DNA of 19,187 bases from Terriglobia bacterium (GTDB lineage Bacteria > Acidobacteriota > Terriglobia > UBA7540), in the NCBI GenBank assembly GCA_030040455.1, contig JASHTR010000061.1, positions 1 to 19,187 on the forward strand. The letters are read 5' to 3'. How positions within the stretch are numbered: position 1 is the stretch's first letter; each line of letters begins with the position of its first letter. Position numbers and translations under genes: made by a program. Under the pieces are notes generated by a model that ran no database searches, was not told the DNA's origin, and was given only the letters and a program-made list of their open reading frames with translations. Below are positions 7,408 through 17,346 of the stretch, one piece after another.

Positions 7408-7455
7408 AAACTCCCCGGACTGCCTGGCGATATCGACAGCAATGCCCAGGCATGA
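7183..7455 (-). pseudogene. Truncated inositol monophosphatase-family gene (SuhB-like), 5' part
   Basis: Read on the minus strand, this stretch encodes the N-terminal third of an IMPase/SuhB-family phosphatase. The opening helix is AVDIARQSGEFLTRSF. Then come the metal-site segments SNLVTDADSRSE and HDTVAEESG, and the signature VDPLDATTNFAHG (normally DPxDGTT). Likeness stops right after NFAHG at about 7183, exactly where the plus-strand alcohol dehydrogenase likeness stops. The rest of the family (about 170 residues with the WDxAAG motif) is absent. No in-frame ATG precedes the first helix, and an in-frame TGA lies a little upstream, so the start is also lost or frameshifted. The open frame continues into the antisense of the dehydrogenase, which is not meaningful protein. 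Confidence 0.75.
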
Positions 7456-7593
7456 CTCCTTGCCTTCTCAGTTCTCGGCACGTCCGGACATTGATATCAC
7501 TTGCCCATGGTGAAGTCTGGCGGCGGAGCAGTTCGAGCGGCGAGGCAGGGCCCCGGTCTCCATTGGGGCGTCGGAGACTCCTCAGGTACCACC

Positions 7594-8082
7594 TTACTCC
7601 TTCGGTCTATCGGCGAGCGGGCGCAGGGCTTCAACAATATCCTTTACGACTCGATCGAGAGCTCCTGCGGCCTCAGCCGACAGTTCCGTGCCTGCTTCGA
7701 AGGTTCGACCTTCGATTCCGTAGACGATCAGCCGAGCCGGAAGGTCTCCGAAGGTACGCGCCAGCTCAATGGCATCCACGAGCCCAAAAGCGTGAGTTGA
7801 ATGCCGAAAAAAGTCTGCAGGGAGGGGATCAGCGCTTGCATCGAAACGGTGGATGGTTCCAGGAGGAGCGCTGGAGCACACAGCATCCACCACGAAAACC
7901 ACGTCGGCGTCCGCCCAAGCTCCCATCAACTGCGCACCATCGCCTCCGTGCATGAGGACGGCAGCTTCCTTCGGCAGAAGTCGCCGCAATCGCCGGGCGG
8001 CCATGAGGCCCAAAGCATCATCACCACGATATTCATTGCCGATTCCGATAATCATTGCTCTAGGAGTCGCATCGACTTTCAT
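7594..8082 (-). CDS. [NiFe]-hydrogenase maturation endopeptidase (HyaD/HycI family)
   Basis: This protease removes the C-terminal peptide from the nickel-loaded large subunit, the last step of active-site assembly. It has 162 residues from the ATG at 8080-8082. GIGNEYRGDDALGL near the N-terminus carries the first metal-binding acid. VVFVVDAV in the middle carries the second Asp, and STHAFG the conserved His. An in-frame TTG at 8127, two bases after the large-subunit stop, would add 15 residues, and an ATG at 8055 would remove nine. The family usually begins only a few residues before GxGN, so 8082 or 8055 is likely. It is the last gene of the hydrogenase operon and directly follows its presumed substrate, whose C-terminus carries a cleavable extension. 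Confidence 0.88.
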   Translation of the reverse strand: MKVDATPRAMIIGIGNEYRGDDALGLMAARRLRRLLPKEAAVLMHGGDGAQLMGAWADADVVFVVDAVCSSAPPGTIHRFDASADPLPADFFRHSTHAFGLVDAIELARTFGDLPARLIVYGIEGRTFEAGTELSAEAAGALDRVVKDIVEALRPLADRPKE

Positions 8083-8129
8083 GCCAGGACGGGCGCTTTC
8101 CGAACCGGCGGCGACCCGCCGAATCAAAC

Positions 8130-9422
8130 CTAGGATTCACGCTCAATCTTAAGCTTCAAGAAGTGCGTGGCGCAGGAAATGCACGGGTCATAATTGCGAA
8201 TGGCCTGCTCACATTGCCCTATGAGTTTTTCCTTAGGAAAGTTGAGATGTTTTGTTACAAAATGGCGCACGTCCTGCTCGATGACTTTCTGGTTCTGCGA
8301 TGTAGGGGGAACAATCTTTGCATCAAGGATCACACCCTTTTCGCCCAGGCGGTAACGATGATAGAGACTCCCGCGAGGCGCCTCGGTACAGGCATAACCG
8401 GTCGCGGCGCGCGGCTCAACTTCCACGAAAGGATGCTCCGGCTCTTCATATTGTTGGATGATTCGCAGCGCTTCGTCGCACGCATAGAGAATTTCGAGAC
8501 TCCGTACCACAATGCTTTGAAAGGGATTCCGGCATATCGGGCCGAAGCTTGCCTCGCGCGCGGTTTCTTGGGTCAAAGCGGAAAGCCGGTCAAAGTTAAG
8601 GTTGTATCGCGCCAGCGGTCCAGCCAGATAAGGGCCATGACCCTTCCAAACAGAATGGAGGGCGTTGGAGTGCGGGACGTGTTCCTCTACGAAATGGTCG
8701 TCATAGGTGTTCACGCTGATATCAAGTCCTTGATTTGAAACCAGCCGTCCTTCATTGAATGGATACTCATCGGAGTGCCGGAGTGCCACGAAGGCATAAT
8801 CCTGCTCAAACTCCGGGAAAGTCAGCCCCGCTGTCCAAAGCACCGTCTCCCGCGCCGCTTCACGTGCCCATTTGAGTTCCTCGACAAGGGAAGTAAACTC
8901 TCGCTTCTTCGGGGTCTTATAGAAGCCCCCAACACGAACATTGACAGGATGTATTTCCCGGCCACCCAGAAAGCGAATGATGGCGTTACCCGCCTTTTTC
9001 AGCCGCAAGCCACGCTGGACAATTTCAGGATGGTCTTTGGCCATTTGGATGGCGTCCGGGTAGCCGAGAAAGTCCGGCCCGTGCAGCATGTAAACGTGAA
9101 GCGCATGGCTTTCGATCCATTCGCCGCAATAAACCAGCCGGCGCAGTGACCTCAGTTGACCATCCACCTTCATCCCAAAGGCGTCCTCGATGGCGTGGAC
9201 TGCGCTCATTTGATACGCAATGGGGCAGATGCCACAGATGCGCGCGGTGATGTCCGGCGCCTCGCTGAAGCTGCGTCCTCGCAGGAAAGCCTCAAAAAAG
9301 CGTGGAGGCTCGAAGATGTTGAGCCGAACGTCCTCGACCTTGTCTCCCCGCAGCTTCACAAAAAGGCCGCCCTCGCCTTCCACGCGGGCGAGAAAATCCA
9401 CCTTGATGGTTTTAGCGTTCAT
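8130..9422 (-). CDS. hydA: [NiFe]-hydrogenase large (alpha) subunit, group 3b type
   Basis: This is the catalytic subunit that binds the NiFe(CN)2CO centre. It has 430 residues. The N-terminal cysteine pair lies in [18 protein letters not shown] and the C-terminal pair in DPCISCATH. Ten residues follow the His, which would be the peptide cut off by the endopeptidase encoded next. [11 protein letters not shown] near the start is the usual N-terminal motif. The ATG at 9420-9422 overlaps the small-subunit gene by 11 bases. A longer in-frame start at 9461 lies inside that gene and is rejected. The neighbouring subunits (FAD/2Fe-2S and 4Fe-4S proteins) make this a cytoplasmic NAD(P)-linked sulfhydrogenase-type enzyme. 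The symbol follows Pyrococcus usage and must not be confused with FeFe-hydrogenase HydA. Confidence 0.94.
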   Translation of the reverse strand: MNAKTIKVDFLARVEGEGGLFVKLRGDKVEDVRLNIFEPPRFFEAFLRGRSFSEAPDITARICGICPIAYQMSAVHAIEDAFGMKVDGQLRSLRRLVYCGEWIESHALHVYMLHGPDFLGYPDAIQMAKDHPEIVQRGLRLKKAGNAIIRFLGGREIHPVNVRVGGFYKTPKKREFTSLVEELKWAREAARETVLWTAGLTFPEFEQDYAFVALRHSDEYPFNEGRLVSNQGLDISVNTYDDHFVEEHVPHSNALHSVWKGHGPYLAGPLARYNLNFDRLSALTQETAREASFGPICRNPFQSIVVRSLEILYACDEALRIIQQYEEPEHPFVEVEPRAATGYACTEAPRGSLYHRYRLGEKGVILDAKIVPPTSQNQKVIEQDVRHFVTKHLNFPKEKLIGQCEQAIRNYDPCISCATHFLKLKIERES

Positions 9423-10191
9423 GCAACTCGCTTTCCCGCCGGAACGGCTCCGCCGCCGCATTGAAGCTTCGGAAGGCCCGCACCAACTCCTGCTCCTTCA
9501 CACCCAGCCTCCCCCACCAACCGCTCAGCGACCGGGTGTTCGGAGTCTCCATGGGTCCGTAGCATCCATAGCAGCCGCGATTGTAACCCGGGCAAAGAGC
9601 GCCGCAACCGGCCTGCGTCACCGGGCCGAGGCAGGGAATGCCGCGTGCGACCATCACGCACACCTGTTCGCGCTGCTTGCATTCCAGGCAGACGCTGTGT
9701 CTTGGCGTGTTGGGCTTCCGCCCGTTCAAAAAGGCGCTGATCACCTCGACGAGTTGCTGTTTGTTGATGGGACAGCCTCGTAGTTCAAAGTCTACAGGTA
9801 CGTGATCGGCAATCGGCGTGGACGTGCGAAGCGTCTCGATATAAGAGGGCGTCGCGTAGACGATGGAAATGAATTCCTTGACGTCGCGGAAGTTGCGGAG
9901 AGCCTGGATGCCGCCCGACGTCGCGCAGGCGCCGATCGTCACGAGGAACTTTGACGCCCGGCGCACTTGATGAATGCGCTCGGCGTCATGAGGCGTCGTT
10001 ACGGACCCTTCAACCAGCGAGAGATCATACGGGCCTTTCACGACGGCGCGCGACGCCTCGGGGAAATTGGCAATCTCCAGCTCGCCGGCCAGAGCTAACA
10101 ACTCGTCCTCGCAGTCAAGCAGCGTAAGCTGGCAGCCGTCGCAGGAGGCGAACTTCCATACAGCGAGCTTGGGCTTGCCACGTCGTGCCAC
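9412..10191 (-). CDS. hydD: [NiFe]-hydrogenase small (delta) subunit
   Basis: This electron-transfer subunit carries iron-sulfur clusters between the NiFe site and the other subunits. It has 259 residues. [13 protein letters not shown] at about 12-24 gives the first proximal-cluster cysteines. [10 protein letters not shown] and [12 protein letters not shown] give the remaining ones. The C-terminal third has a Cys-rich block starting [12 protein letters not shown] and ending GCYGCYGP, consistent with further clusters. There is no Tat signal, so the enzyme is cytoplasmic, unlike uptake hydrogenases. The start is GTG at 10189-10191, two bases after the gamma-subunit stop, with GGGAGG seven bases upstream. 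A longer in-frame start at 10308 falls inside the gamma gene and is not credible. The 3' end overlaps the large-subunit start. Confidence 0.92.
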   Translation of the reverse strand: MARRGKPKLAVWKFASCDGCQLTLLDCEDELLALAGELEIANFPEASRAVVKGPYDLSLVEGSVTTPHDAERIHQVRRASKFLVTIGACATSGGIQALRNFRDVKEFISIVYATPSYIETLRTSTPIADHVPVDFELRGCPINKQQLVEVISAFLNGRKPNTPRHSVCLECKQREQVCVMVARGIPCLGPVTQAGCGALCPGYNRGCYGCYGPMETPNTRSLSGWWGRLGVKEQELVRAFRSFNAAAEPFRRESELHER

Positions 10192-10193
10192 CT

Positions 10194-11021
10194 TCAGACC
10201 TCCCGGATCGCAAGGAGCGGCTTGAGCCGCTCGTAGCTGAACACCGGCCCGTCCTTGCAGATAAAGCTGGGCCCATACTGGCAGTGACCGCAAAGCCCCA
10301 GGGCGCATTTCATATTGCGTTCCATCGAAATATGCATGTTCTTGGCGGGTACGCCGCGCTTCTCAAGCTCCATGGCGGTAAAGCGCATCATCACTTCCGG
10401 TCCGCAGATCATCGCCGTCGTCCTTGCCGGGTCAAACCGCGCTCTGGCGATCAAATGGGTGACCACGCCGACGCTGCCCATCCAGCCGCCAGCCGCGTGA
10501 TCCACGGTAACGCGCACCTGGGCGTCAAAGCGAGCTCGCCATCTTTCGAGTTCCCTCGCGTAGAGAATGTCAGCCGGGGCGCGCGTCCCGTACAGGAGCA
10601 CTACTCGTTGATAGCGTTTCCGTTGCGCAAGGACATGGTAGATGGCAGGCCGAAGCGGCGCCAGCCCTACCCCGCCCGCGACAAATATGACGTCGCCACT
10701 CACCGCCTGTTCGATAGGCCAGCAGCTTCCAAATGGCCCCCGAACTCCCACTTCATCGCCGGATTTCAGCTTCTGCATCAGCCGGGTCACGGCTCCTACG
10801 GACCGGATTGTATGAATCAGGCTGCCCGGAGCGTTAGGATCTCCGCTGATTGAAATCGCAACTTCTCCGGCGCCCCAGATATAGAGCATGTTGAATTGGC
10901 CCGGAGCGAACCTAAACTCGCTGGATCCGTTAGAAGGCTTCAGTTCGACGGTAAACGTATCATGGGTCTCCCGCCGCCTTCGAGTAATCCACCAGAGGCG
11001 CGGAACCATTGGGTGCGTCAT
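10194..11021 (-). CDS. hydG: Hydrogenase gamma subunit: FAD/NAD(P)-binding, 2Fe-2S reductase
   Basis: This subunit passes electrons between the hydrogenase clusters and NAD(P)(H). The product of about 275 residues has the ferredoxin-NADP-reductase fold. The FAD half contains [14 protein letters not shown] and EVAISISG. The nucleotide half contains [20 protein letters not shown] and [12 protein letters not shown]-terminal 2Fe-2S motif is CALGLCGHC followed by a fourth Cys eight residues on. This is the subunit arrangement of group 3b sulfhydrogenase and of dihydroorotate dehydrogenase PyrK. The start is uncertain. The ATG at 11021, ten bases after the preceding stop, gives the usual short N-terminus. 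ATGs at 11045 (overlapping the previous gene) and 11009 are alternatives, and none has a good ribosome site. It should not be confused with FeFe maturase HydG. Confidence 0.9.
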   Translation of the reverse strand: MTHPMVPRLWWITRRRRETHDTFTVELKPSNGSSEFRFAPGQFNMLYIWGAGEVAISISGDPNAPGSLIHTIRSVGAVTRLMQKLKSGDEVGVRGPFGSCWPIEQAVSGDVIFVAGGVGLAPLRPAIYHVLAQRKRYQRVVLLYGTRAPADILYARELERWRARFDAQVRVTVDHAAGGWMGSVGVVTHLIARARFDPARTTAMICGPEVMMRFTAMELEKRGVPAKNMHISMERNMKCALGLCGHCQYGPSFICKDGPVFSYERLKPLLAIREV

Positions 11022-11031
11022 CTCAGAAATC

Positions 11032-11490
11032 TCAGGAGTAGACATTGAGCAGTTGAAATCGTGCTGCCTGAAGCCTTTGCTCAACAACCAGCACAAACCG
11101 TTTCAGAAGTTCGTAACCCAGGTCGTGGTCTGCCTCGCATTTCGTGCGCAGGCACGTCGCGTCCAAGCCAAGCGCCCGGGTACGCTCGAGAGCCCGAGCA
11201 TCGAACTTCCACCGGTAAGGCGGGAAGAGCCAGGACCAGCCCAGCACATCTCCTCCCTCCAGCGTGAGAATGGTCAGCGGGCCGCGCTGAGCGGCAAAGA
11301 CCTCGAGCGACACTTTGCCGTCGCGAATGAGATAAAACTGGTTGGCGTCCTCGCCCCCGTGAAAAATGAACTGTCCCGCCTCGAAACGGACGTTCGAGGC
11401 GCACCCCATCATCAGTTGCACATAGTCGTCCTTCAGGCCCTTGGCGAAAGGATGTTCGGCCAGAATACCCTCAAGTGTTTCCGTTTCCAT
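11032..11490 (-). CDS. Stand-alone cyclic-nucleotide-binding-fold protein in the hydrogenase operon
   Basis: This 152-residue protein is a single cNMP-binding-type beta-barrel ([20 protein letters not shown], then [10 protein letters not shown] and [18 protein letters not shown]) with a C-terminal helix. It has no helix-turn-helix, so it is not a CRP-like regulator. The phosphate-binding cassette is altered. Where cAMP binders have G-E-x-[AS] and a conserved Arg before Ala, this reads [18 protein letters not shown], so classical cAMP binding is doubtful. The start is secure: the ATG at 11488-11490 has AAGGAGG six bases upstream and overlaps the beta-subunit gene by 20 bases. A longer frame to 11556 is rejected. 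I recall similar genes between the subunit genes of other group 3b operons, which argues for a role in assembly or allosteric control. The role is unproven. Confidence 0.85.
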   Translation of the reverse strand: METETLEGILAEHPFAKGLKDDYVQLMMGCASNVRFEAGQFIFHGGEDANQFYLIRDGKVSLEVFAAQRGPLTILTLEGGDVLGWSWLFPPYRWKFDARALERTRALGLDATCLRTKCEADHDLGYELLKRFVLVVEQRLQAARFQLLNVYS

Positions 11491-12652
11491 GCGGATCCTC
11501 CTTCCGGCCGGGGGCCTCGCTGCCGCGAATGGCGGCCGTTTCTTCCGTAAGGTCAATGCCTACCGGACACCAGGTGATGCATCGCCCACAGCCGACGCAG
11601 CCTGATATTCCAAACTGGTCGATCCACGTAGCGAGTTTGTGGGTCATCCATTGACGGTATCGAGCCTTCGCCGTCGACCGGACACTGCCCCCGTGAATGT
11701 AGCTGAAATCCGTTGTGAAGCAGGAGTCCCACTTCTGCCAGCGCTCCGCGTGCTCTCCCTCCAGGTCGGTCGTATCTTCGACCGTCATGCAGAAGCAAGT
11801 AGGACAAACCATGGTGCAGTTGCCGCACGTGAGGCAGCGCGCGGCAACGTTCTCCCAGCGAGGGTGCTCATAATTGCGGTAGAGAAGCCCCTTGATGTCG
11901 GTGATGTCCATTGCCCGGCCCATGTGAGCGGCAGTGTTTTTCACGACCTCCTCGGCCGATGTCTTCTCCTTCTCGTTTGCGGCATTATGTGGCAGCGCCG
12001 CCAGGACCTCAGCGCCCAATTCCGTACCCGACTCGACCACAAAATAATGGCGCACGTCTTCAAGGACCTCCGTCAAGGAAAGGTCAAATCCGTCGGTCAC
12101 CTTCGGGCCCGTCCGCATGGAAACGCAGAAACAAGTCCCACCCGCCTGGCCGCAATTCACGGCCACAATGAATGCATTTTGCCGACGCAACTTGTAAAAC
12201 GGATCTTGATAGGGTCCTTGAAGGAAGACTCGGTCTTGGATTGCGATCGCGTGCAGTTCGCAGGATCGTACGCCAATAAAAGCCTTCTTCGAAACGGGTT
12301 GCTCTTCTTGCGCCACTTCGATTTTCAGATCTTTGCGGCGGGCCTTCCAGAGACGTACTTGAGGAGGATGCAAGAATTTTTTCCACGAATGCGGCCCTAC
12401 GGCATAGCCAAAGATCGCCTCATCATTTCGCTTCTTGAGCCGGTAGGTTCCCCCGTCTTGCTCGTCGGTCCATCCGGCGGGCAGATCGCCGCCGGATTCC
12501 AGTTCATCATAGACAATGGCGCCGTCGCGCAGGCGAGGCCCAAGCACCTGATAGCCTTTTTCATGCAGAATCTCAATCAGGCGGTTAAAGTCACTCCGCT
12601 CAAGAACAAATTGTGGACGGGTTTCGATCACTGCGTTGTTCATCGTTTTCAT
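11471..12652 (-). CDS. hydB: Hydrogenase beta subunit, two-4Fe-4S electron-transfer protein (HydB/AsrA-like)
   Basis: This is the iron-sulfur subunit of group 3b hydrogenases, related to subunit A of anaerobic sulfite reductase. It has 393 residues. The N-terminal two-thirds contain the family stretch [20 protein letters not shown] and a Cys pair in GGTCFC. The C-terminal third has two ferredoxin-like cluster motifs, [14 protein letters not shown] and [15 protein letters not shown]. Both are complete. It would shuttle electrons between the gamma subunit and partners such as ferredoxin or polysulfide. The ATG at 12650-12652 has GGAAG three bases upstream. A later ATG at 12643 is the alternative. 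Fifteen bases separate it from hypE, so structural genes follow accessory genes in the same transcript. Confidence 0.9.
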   Translation of the reverse strand: MKTMNNAVIETRPQFVLERSDFNRLIEILHEKGYQVLGPRLRDGAIVYDELESGGDLPAGWTDEQDGGTYRLKKRNDEAIFGYAVGPHSWKKFLHPPQVRLWKARRKDLKIEVAQEEQPVSKKAFIGVRSCELHAIAIQDRVFLQGPYQDPFYKLRRQNAFIVAVNCGQAGGTCFCVSMRTGPKVTDGFDLSLTEVLEDVRHYFVVESGTELGAEVLAALPHNAANEKEKTSAEEVVKNTAAHMGRAMDITDIKGLLYRNYEHPRWENVAARCLTCGNCTMVCPTCFCMTVEDTTDLEGEHAERWQKWDSCFTTDFSYIHGGSVRSTAKARYRQWMTHKLATWIDQFGISGCVGCGRCITWCPVGIDLTEETAAIRGSEAPGRKEDPHGNGNT

Positions 12653-12667
12653 CAACTTCCAACGGAT

Positions 12668-13714
12668 CTAACAAATGCGCGGCAACTGTTCGCCGCTGAG
12701 CATATCGAGCACCCGATGGCCCCCAATACGGCTCCTGAGCATTACAAGCCCGGCGGGCGCCTGCTCCACCCTGCCAATCCTGGTTGCCGACGAACAGACT
12801 GGAAACCCTCGCAGAAGCTCGACTGTCCGGTCCCCGTCTCGGTCGGGGACGAAAGCGATGAAGCGTCCTTCGTTCGCCACGTAAAGCGGATCGAGACCCA
12901 GAATTTCACAGGCGCCTCGAACCGGGTCCGTGACCGGGATCACAGCCTCATCGATCGAAACACCCACCCGTGCCGCTTCGGCAATCTCATTGAGGCTCGA
13001 GGCGAGTCCCCCGCGAGTTAAATCGCGTAAACAATGAATTTCAATCCCCGCCTGGAGTAGCGCGCGGACGGACTCCCAAAGCGGCGCGGTATCGCTCTGA
13101 ATGACAGTTTCGAATTCAAGTCCTTCTCGAACCGAAAGGATGGCCACGCCGTGGGCGCCAAGGTCGCCGCTCACTATCACCGCATCCCCGGAAGCTACGG
13201 ACGACGGTCTGATTTCGAGATCCGTTTCCACCAGACCAATTCCTGCGGTGTTGATGAATATTCCATCGCCCTTCCCACGGTCGACAACTTTTGTGTCACC
13301 GGTGACAAGAGCGGCTCCCGCACGATCTGCGGCCCGGCGCATGCTCGCTGCAACTGTTCGCAACTGGCCAACCGGCAACCCCTCTTCCAGAATGAATCCA
13401 GCGCTTAAGCAGACCGGCCGCGCCCCACACATTGCCAAATCATTCACCGTCCCATTCACCGCCAAGTCCCCAATGTTTCCGCCCGGGAAGAAGAGCGGCT
13501 GAACCACGTAAGAATCCGTAGAAAAGGCGAGGCGACCGGCGTCCAGTTGGATTACTGCGCCGTCATGGCGAGCCTCCAGACCCGATGAAGCGAACAGTGG
13601 GAGGAACAGTTTCTCAATCAATTGGTGGGTCAGCTTGCCTCCGCCGCCGTGGGCGAGCAGAACCGTTTCTCCGGTCACCGTGGGCAGCGGACAAGCAGCA
13701 CTAAACTGAGCCAT
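12668..13714 (-). CDS. hypE: Hydrogenase maturation factor HypE
   Basis: HypE dehydrates the carbamoyl group delivered by HypF on its own C-terminal cysteine to thiocyanate, the source of the cyanide ligands of the active-site iron. The protein has 348 residues, full length for the PurM-like family. [16 protein letters not shown] near the N-terminus is the ATP-site glycine loop, [17 protein letters not shown] the core motif, and [16 protein letters not shown] the second nucleotide-site element. The C-terminus is exactly PRIC, with the essential last-residue Cys. The ATG at 13712-13714 has GGAAGG eight bases upstream and lies three bases after the hypD stop. Confidence 0.95.
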   Translation of the reverse strand: MAQFSAACPLPTVTGETVLLAHGGGGKLTHQLIEKLFLPLFASSGLEARHDGAVIQLDAGRLAFSTDSYVVQPLFFPGGNIGDLAVNGTVNDLAMCGARPVCLSAGFILEEGLPVGQLRTVAASMRRAADRAGAALVTGDTKVVDRGKGDGIFINTAGIGLVETDLEIRPSSVASGDAVIVSGDLGAHGVAILSVREGLEFETVIQSDTAPLWESVRALLQAGIEIHCLRDLTRGGLASSLNEIAEAARVGVSIDEAVIPVTDPVRGACEILGLDPLYVANEGRFIAFVPDRDGDRTVELLRGFPVCSSATRIGRVEQAPAGLVMLRSRIGGHRVLDMLSGEQLPRIC

Positions 13715-13717
13715 GGT

Positions 13718-14803
13718 TCATGCCTTCCGATAGAGGTAATAGGCAGCACAAGCGCCTTCCGAAGACACCATCGGAGCGCCCAGCGGACTCTCGGGCGTGC
13801 ACCGCGTGCCAAAAGAAAGGCACTCGTGGGGCTTACGAATGCCTTGGAGAACCAAGCCGCTGATGCACTCCGCAGGCTCGTTGACCGGCGTCGCGCTTGT
13901 TGGGAATCGCGTCGTGGCGTCGAAATGCCCATACCTTTCGCGCAGCCGGAGGCCGCTCGAGGGAATTTCACCGATCCCCCGCCACTTCCGGTGCGCGACC
14001 TCAAAGACTTCGGCGACCCTCTGTTGAGCAGGTCGGTTGCCTTCCCGGCGAACGGCACGCGAATATTGGTTCTCCACTTCGGCGCGACTACCTTCCAATT
14101 GCGCGATCGCCATATCAATCCCTTCCAGTAAATCCAGGGGCTCGAAGCCTGTCACCACGATAGGAACATGCCAGCGCCGGCTGAGCGGAAGATATTCCTC
14201 GTACCCCATGACGGTGCACACATGCCCGGCGGCCAGGAAGGCATTCACCTGGCAATGTTCGGAGCTGAGAATCGCTTCCATGGCCGGCGGAACAAGCACG
14301 TGAGCCACTAAGATGGAGAAATTGCCGATGCCCTCGCGCTCTGCTTGCCAGACAGCCATGGCATTAGCGGGCGCTGTCGTTTCAAAACCCACCGCAAAGA
14401 AAACAACCTGGCGAGAGGGGCTTAGCCGCGCGAGTCGTAACGCGTCGAGGGGCGAATACACGATCCGGACATCGGCGCCTCGCGCCTTAGCGTCGAAAAG
14501 ACTTTGGGACGACCCCGGCACTCGCAACATGTCCCCGAAGGAACAAAAAACTGTTTCCGGACGCAAGGCAATGGCAACAGCCTGGTCAATAAGTTCGAGC
14601 GGCGTGACGCAGACCGGGCAGCCCGGTCCATGCACCAGAGAGATATCAGGCGGGAGAAGGTCTTCAAGGCCGCTCTTGACGATGGTGTGTGTTTGGCCAC
14701 CACACACTTCCATGAGCTTCCACGGATGGTGTGTCCGCCGATGGATGGACTGCGACAGCAGAAGTGCCAACTCCTTGTTCCGGTACTCATCAAGGAACTT
14801 CAT
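13718..14803 (-). CDS. hypD: Hydrogenase maturation factor HypD
   Basis: HypD is the 4Fe-4S scaffold on which, together with HypC, the Fe(CN)2CO unit is assembled. It has 361 residues. The conserved elements are present: [16 protein letters not shown] near the N-terminus, [12 protein letters not shown] with the two redox cysteines, [25 protein letters not shown], and the C-terminal Cys-rich block containing [19 protein letters not shown] and [10 protein letters not shown]. The frame opens at a TTG at 14818 overlapping the hypC stop. The ATG at 14801-14803, eight bases after GAGGA, is preferred. All Cys expected for the cluster are visible. Confidence 0.94.
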   Translation of the reverse strand: MKFLDEYRNKELALLLSQSIHRRTHHPWKLMEVCGGQTHTIVKSGLEDLLPPDISLVHGPGCPVCVTPLELIDQAVAIALRPETVFCSFGDMLRVPGSSQSLFDAKARGADVRIVYSPLDALRLARLSPSRQVVFFAVGFETTAPANAMAVWQAEREGIGNFSILVAHVLVPPAMEAILSSEHCQVNAFLAAGHVCTVMGYEEYLPLSRRWHVPIVVTGFEPLDLLEGIDMAIAQLEGSRAEVENQYSRAVRREGNRPAQQRVAEVFEVAHRKWRGIGEIPSSGLRLRERYGHFDATTRFPTSATPVNEPAECISGLVLQGIRKPHECLSFGTRCTPESPLGAPMVSSEGACAAYYLYRKA

Positions 14804-14814
14804 CTCATCGGTCC

Positions 14815-15081
14815 TCAAGAAGGGGCAAAGGAGCTACCGTCGATTTCGTCCAGCATTTGGAGCTCGCCGAGAGCATCGAAGATCTTTTGCGCCTCGGTCT
14901 CATCGATGACTGCCAATGCGAAACCCGCGTGCACCAGCACGTAATCCCCGACGGAAGCCTCAGGGGTGTAAGCAAGGCAAGCCTCCTTCACAACTCCCCC
15001 AAAGTCGATTTTTCCGCGTCTGAGTCCTAAGCCCTCCTCCTCAGTAATGCTGACGACTCTTCCTGGCACAGCCAGACACAT
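14815..15081 (-). CDS. hypC: Hydrogenase maturation chaperone HypC
   Basis: HypC is the small chaperone that binds HypD during ligand assembly and then escorts the iron unit to the large-subunit precursor. It has 88 residues. The protein begins MCLAVPGRV, with the essential Cys2 exposed after removal of Met. The conserved His lies in [16 protein letters not shown]. The acidic C-terminal tail is ordinary. The ATG at 15079-15081 follows AGGAG by eight bases and lies three bases after the hypF stop. Confidence 0.95.
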   Translation of the reverse strand: MCLAVPGRVVSITEEEGLGLRRGKIDFGGVVKEACLAYTPEASVGDYVLVHAGFALAVIDETEAQKIFDALGELQMLDEIDGSSFAPS

Positions 15082-15084
15082 TGC

Positions 15085-17346
15085 TCAATCTCCTTTCGCC
15101 CGGTAGGCGGCAAGAAGAGCCTGACCGAGAGCGATTCCGCCATCGTTCGTTGGAACGCGGCGATGCGTGTAGACGCGGAAACCCCGCGCTTCGAGTAACG
15201 CCACGGATCGATCCACAAGATAACGGTTCTGGAACACGCCGCCACTCAATGCAACCTGGCTTGTTGCCACCTGTTCGGCGACGGTGAGAATCCAGTCTGT
15301 AAGAGCGTTGTGGAACCTGGCAGCAATCACCGCGGGCGATTCCCTCCGGCGCACGTCTCGCTGCACAGCCTCAATCAGTGGTTGCCAATCTCCGATGCTT
15401 CCTTCGAACGCCAGAGGATAAGATTCATCCGTCGTGATCGAATCCGTCGCGCGCTCTAATTGCATGGCCGCTTGGCCCTCGAAAAGGCTCACATCAGCGA
15501 TGCCAGCCAGCGAAGCGACCGCATCGAACAGTCTTCCCACGCTTGTCGTCCAGGGAGAGTTAACGCCTCGATCGAGCATCTGCAGTAAAACTGGCTGGTT
15601 GCGAAACCGTAGCACAGCTTCGCGGCCGCCTGTCTCCCATAACAGGCTCGCTGCGGCGCGCCAACCCTGACGGATCGCGGAGTCGCCTCCAGGAAGACGG
15701 AAGGGGCGTAAATGCGCTACCCGCTCGAAGCGCGCTCCGTCTGCCAGGAAGAATTCTCCACCCCAGATGACACCGTCCAGTCCGTAACCCGTTCCGTCCC
15801 ATGAGACTCCAAGATAAGGCCCTTGAATTCTGTTCTCAGCAGCGCAAGCCGCCACATGCGCCTGGTGATGCTGGATACCCATCTCGGGCAGGCCTGCGAT
15901 TGATGCCCATTGCGTTGAAGCATAATCGGGATGCAAATCGTGAGCGACGAGCTGGGGCTCAAATTTATAGATCCGGCACAGGTCTTCGATGGCACGCTCA
16001 AACACACGCCGGGCTTCGACGGTGTCAAGGTCCCCAATATGCTGGCTCAGAATCACCTGCTGGCCAACAGCAATCGCAATCGTATTCTTCAGATGTCCGC
16101 CGACCGCAAGTACCGGGGGCAGATCCGCGCCAATGAAAACTGGCAGCGGCGCGTATCCTCGGGCCCTACGCATCACGCTCTGCTGACACCGTACAACCCG
16201 GACGATGGAATCATCGCAAGGTCGTGAAATGGGCCTGTTGTGCACGACCATCAGATCGGCGATCCCCCCCAGGCGGGCCCGCGCCTCCTCGTTCTTAATC
16301 GCAATCGGCTCGTCACTCAAATTGCCACTGGTGGCGACAACGGGAAAAGGAAATTCCTTCATCAGCAAGTGGTGAAGTGGCGAATACGGAAGCATGACAC
16401 CCAGATAAGGTGAGCCGGAAGCTACGTTACCCGCAACACCCGGCGTGCCGTTTGGCTTCAACAGAACGATGGGAGCGGAAGCCGATTTGAGAACGCATTC
16501 CTCTTCGGTAGAAACCTGGCAGAACTGCCGCACAACTTCAAGCGATGGCATCATCAGGGCGAACGGCTTCGCGTCACGATGTTTTCGCTTCCGCAGCCGA
16601 CCGACCGCCTCGGGTTGCCTCGCATCCACCATCAACTGGAAGCCGCCAATGCCTTTCAAGGCGACTATACCGCCTTGCCGGAGCACATTCGCTGCCTCGG
16701 AGAGAGCAGTCCCTGTAGTGATGTTGGAGCCATCGCCCGATGGATCGCCGGGCTTTTCGATCCATAAGTGCGGCCCGCAGCGACCGCAGGCGTTTGGCTG
16801 AGCGTGGAACCGGCGGTTTGTAGGGTCCCTATACTCCCGCTCGCAATCCGGACACATCGCGAACCCACGCATGCTGGTGCGCGAGCGATCATAGGGAATG
16901 TCCTCAATAATAGTGAAACGGGGACCACAATGGGTGCAGTTCGTGAAGGCGTACGCATAACGGCGATCAGTGGGGTCGAACAGCTCAGCGAGGCAATTGG
17001 AGCAAGTGCCAAGGTCCGGCAAAACCGCCGCGGTCTTGTCCGCGCCTTGGTCGCTGGGCATGATTTCAAAGCCTTCAAAACCCGTAGGAACGAGCCAAGC
17101 AGTCTCAGTCCCGAGGACGGCCGCCGCCGCCGGCCTCCCGAACTCCAGGCCCTCAAGAAAGTGATCGAGTTCGAGCCGGGGACCCTCGACCTCGATCACA
17201 ACTCCGGCGCTCGAGTTGCGTACCCAGCCGGTAAGGCCCAACTGGGTAGCAAGATGATAGACGAAGGGACGAAAGCCCACACCCTGAACGGCTCCGCGAA
17301 TCGTCAGTTTCAGGCGTTCGCGGTTAAGCTCGCCAACCGGTATCAT
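15085..17346 (-). CDS. hypF: Carbamoyltransferase HypF
   Basis: HypF converts carbamoyl phosphate and ATP to carbamoyl-adenylate and loads the carbamoyl group onto HypE. It has 753 residues with all four domains in order. The acylphosphatase domain (about 10-95) contains RGAVQGVGFRPFVYHLA. The zinc-finger region (about 110-180) has CSNC, CTHCGP, CPDC and CGRCGP. The YrdC-like domain (about 200-380) contains LRQGGIVALKGIGGFQL and KRKHRDAKPFALM. The Kae1-like domain runs from about 400 to the end, with AVGGHLKNT, the metal motif HHQAHVAAC, WDGTGYGLDG and LSGGVFQNRYL. The chosen ATG at 17344-17346 overlaps the hypB stop as ATGA. An in-frame upstream start at 17409 lies well inside hypB and is less likely. 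Confidence 0.95.
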   Translation of the reverse strand: MIPVGELNRERLKLTIRGAVQGVGFRPFVYHLATQLGLTGWVRNSSAGVVIEVEGPRLELDHFLEGLEFGRPAAAAVLGTETAWLVPTGFEGFEIMPSDQGADKTAAVLPDLGTCSNCLAELFDPTDRRYAYAFTNCTHCGPRFTIIEDIPYDRSRTSMRGFAMCPDCEREYRDPTNRRFHAQPNACGRCGPHLWIEKPGDPSGDGSNITTGTALSEAANVLRQGGIVALKGIGGFQLMVDARQPEAVGRLRKRKHRDAKPFALMMPSLEVVRQFCQVSTEEECVLKSASAPIVLLKPNGTPGVAGNVASGSPYLGVMLPYSPLHHLLMKEFPFPVVATSGNLSDEPIAIKNEEARARLGGIADLMVVHNRPISRPCDDSIVRVVRCQQSVMRRARGYAPLPVFIGADLPPVLAVGGHLKNTIAIAVGQQVILSQHIGDLDTVEARRVFERAIEDLCRIYKFEPQLVAHDLHPDYASTQWASIAGLPEMGIQHHQAHVAACAAENRIQGPYLGVSWDGTGYGLDGVIWGGEFFLADGARFERVAHLRPFRLPGGDSAIRQGWRAAASLLWETGGREAVLRFRNQPVLLQMLDRGVNSPWTTSVGRLFDAVASLAGIADVSLFEGQAAMQLERATDSITTDESYPLAFEGSIGDWQPLIEAVQRDVRRRESPAVIAARFHNALTDWILTVAEQVATSQVALSGGVFQNRYLVDRSVALLEARGFRVYTHRRVPTNDGGIALGQALLAAYRAKGD

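Noticed and set aside
7556..7578. GTCTCC/GGAGAC hairpin after the endopeptidase gene as an operon terminator
   Set aside because: Six base pairs, an 11-base loop and no T-run on either strand. Not convincing.
12930..12945. GTGACCGGGATCACAG, a palindrome similar to the operators
   Set aside because: It lies deep inside hypE coding sequence with no promoter context. Likely chance.
11639..13021. A 460-codon plus-strand open frame opposite the beta subunit and hypE
   Set aside because: Both genes on the other strand have intact cluster and catalytic motifs. The antisense product has none.
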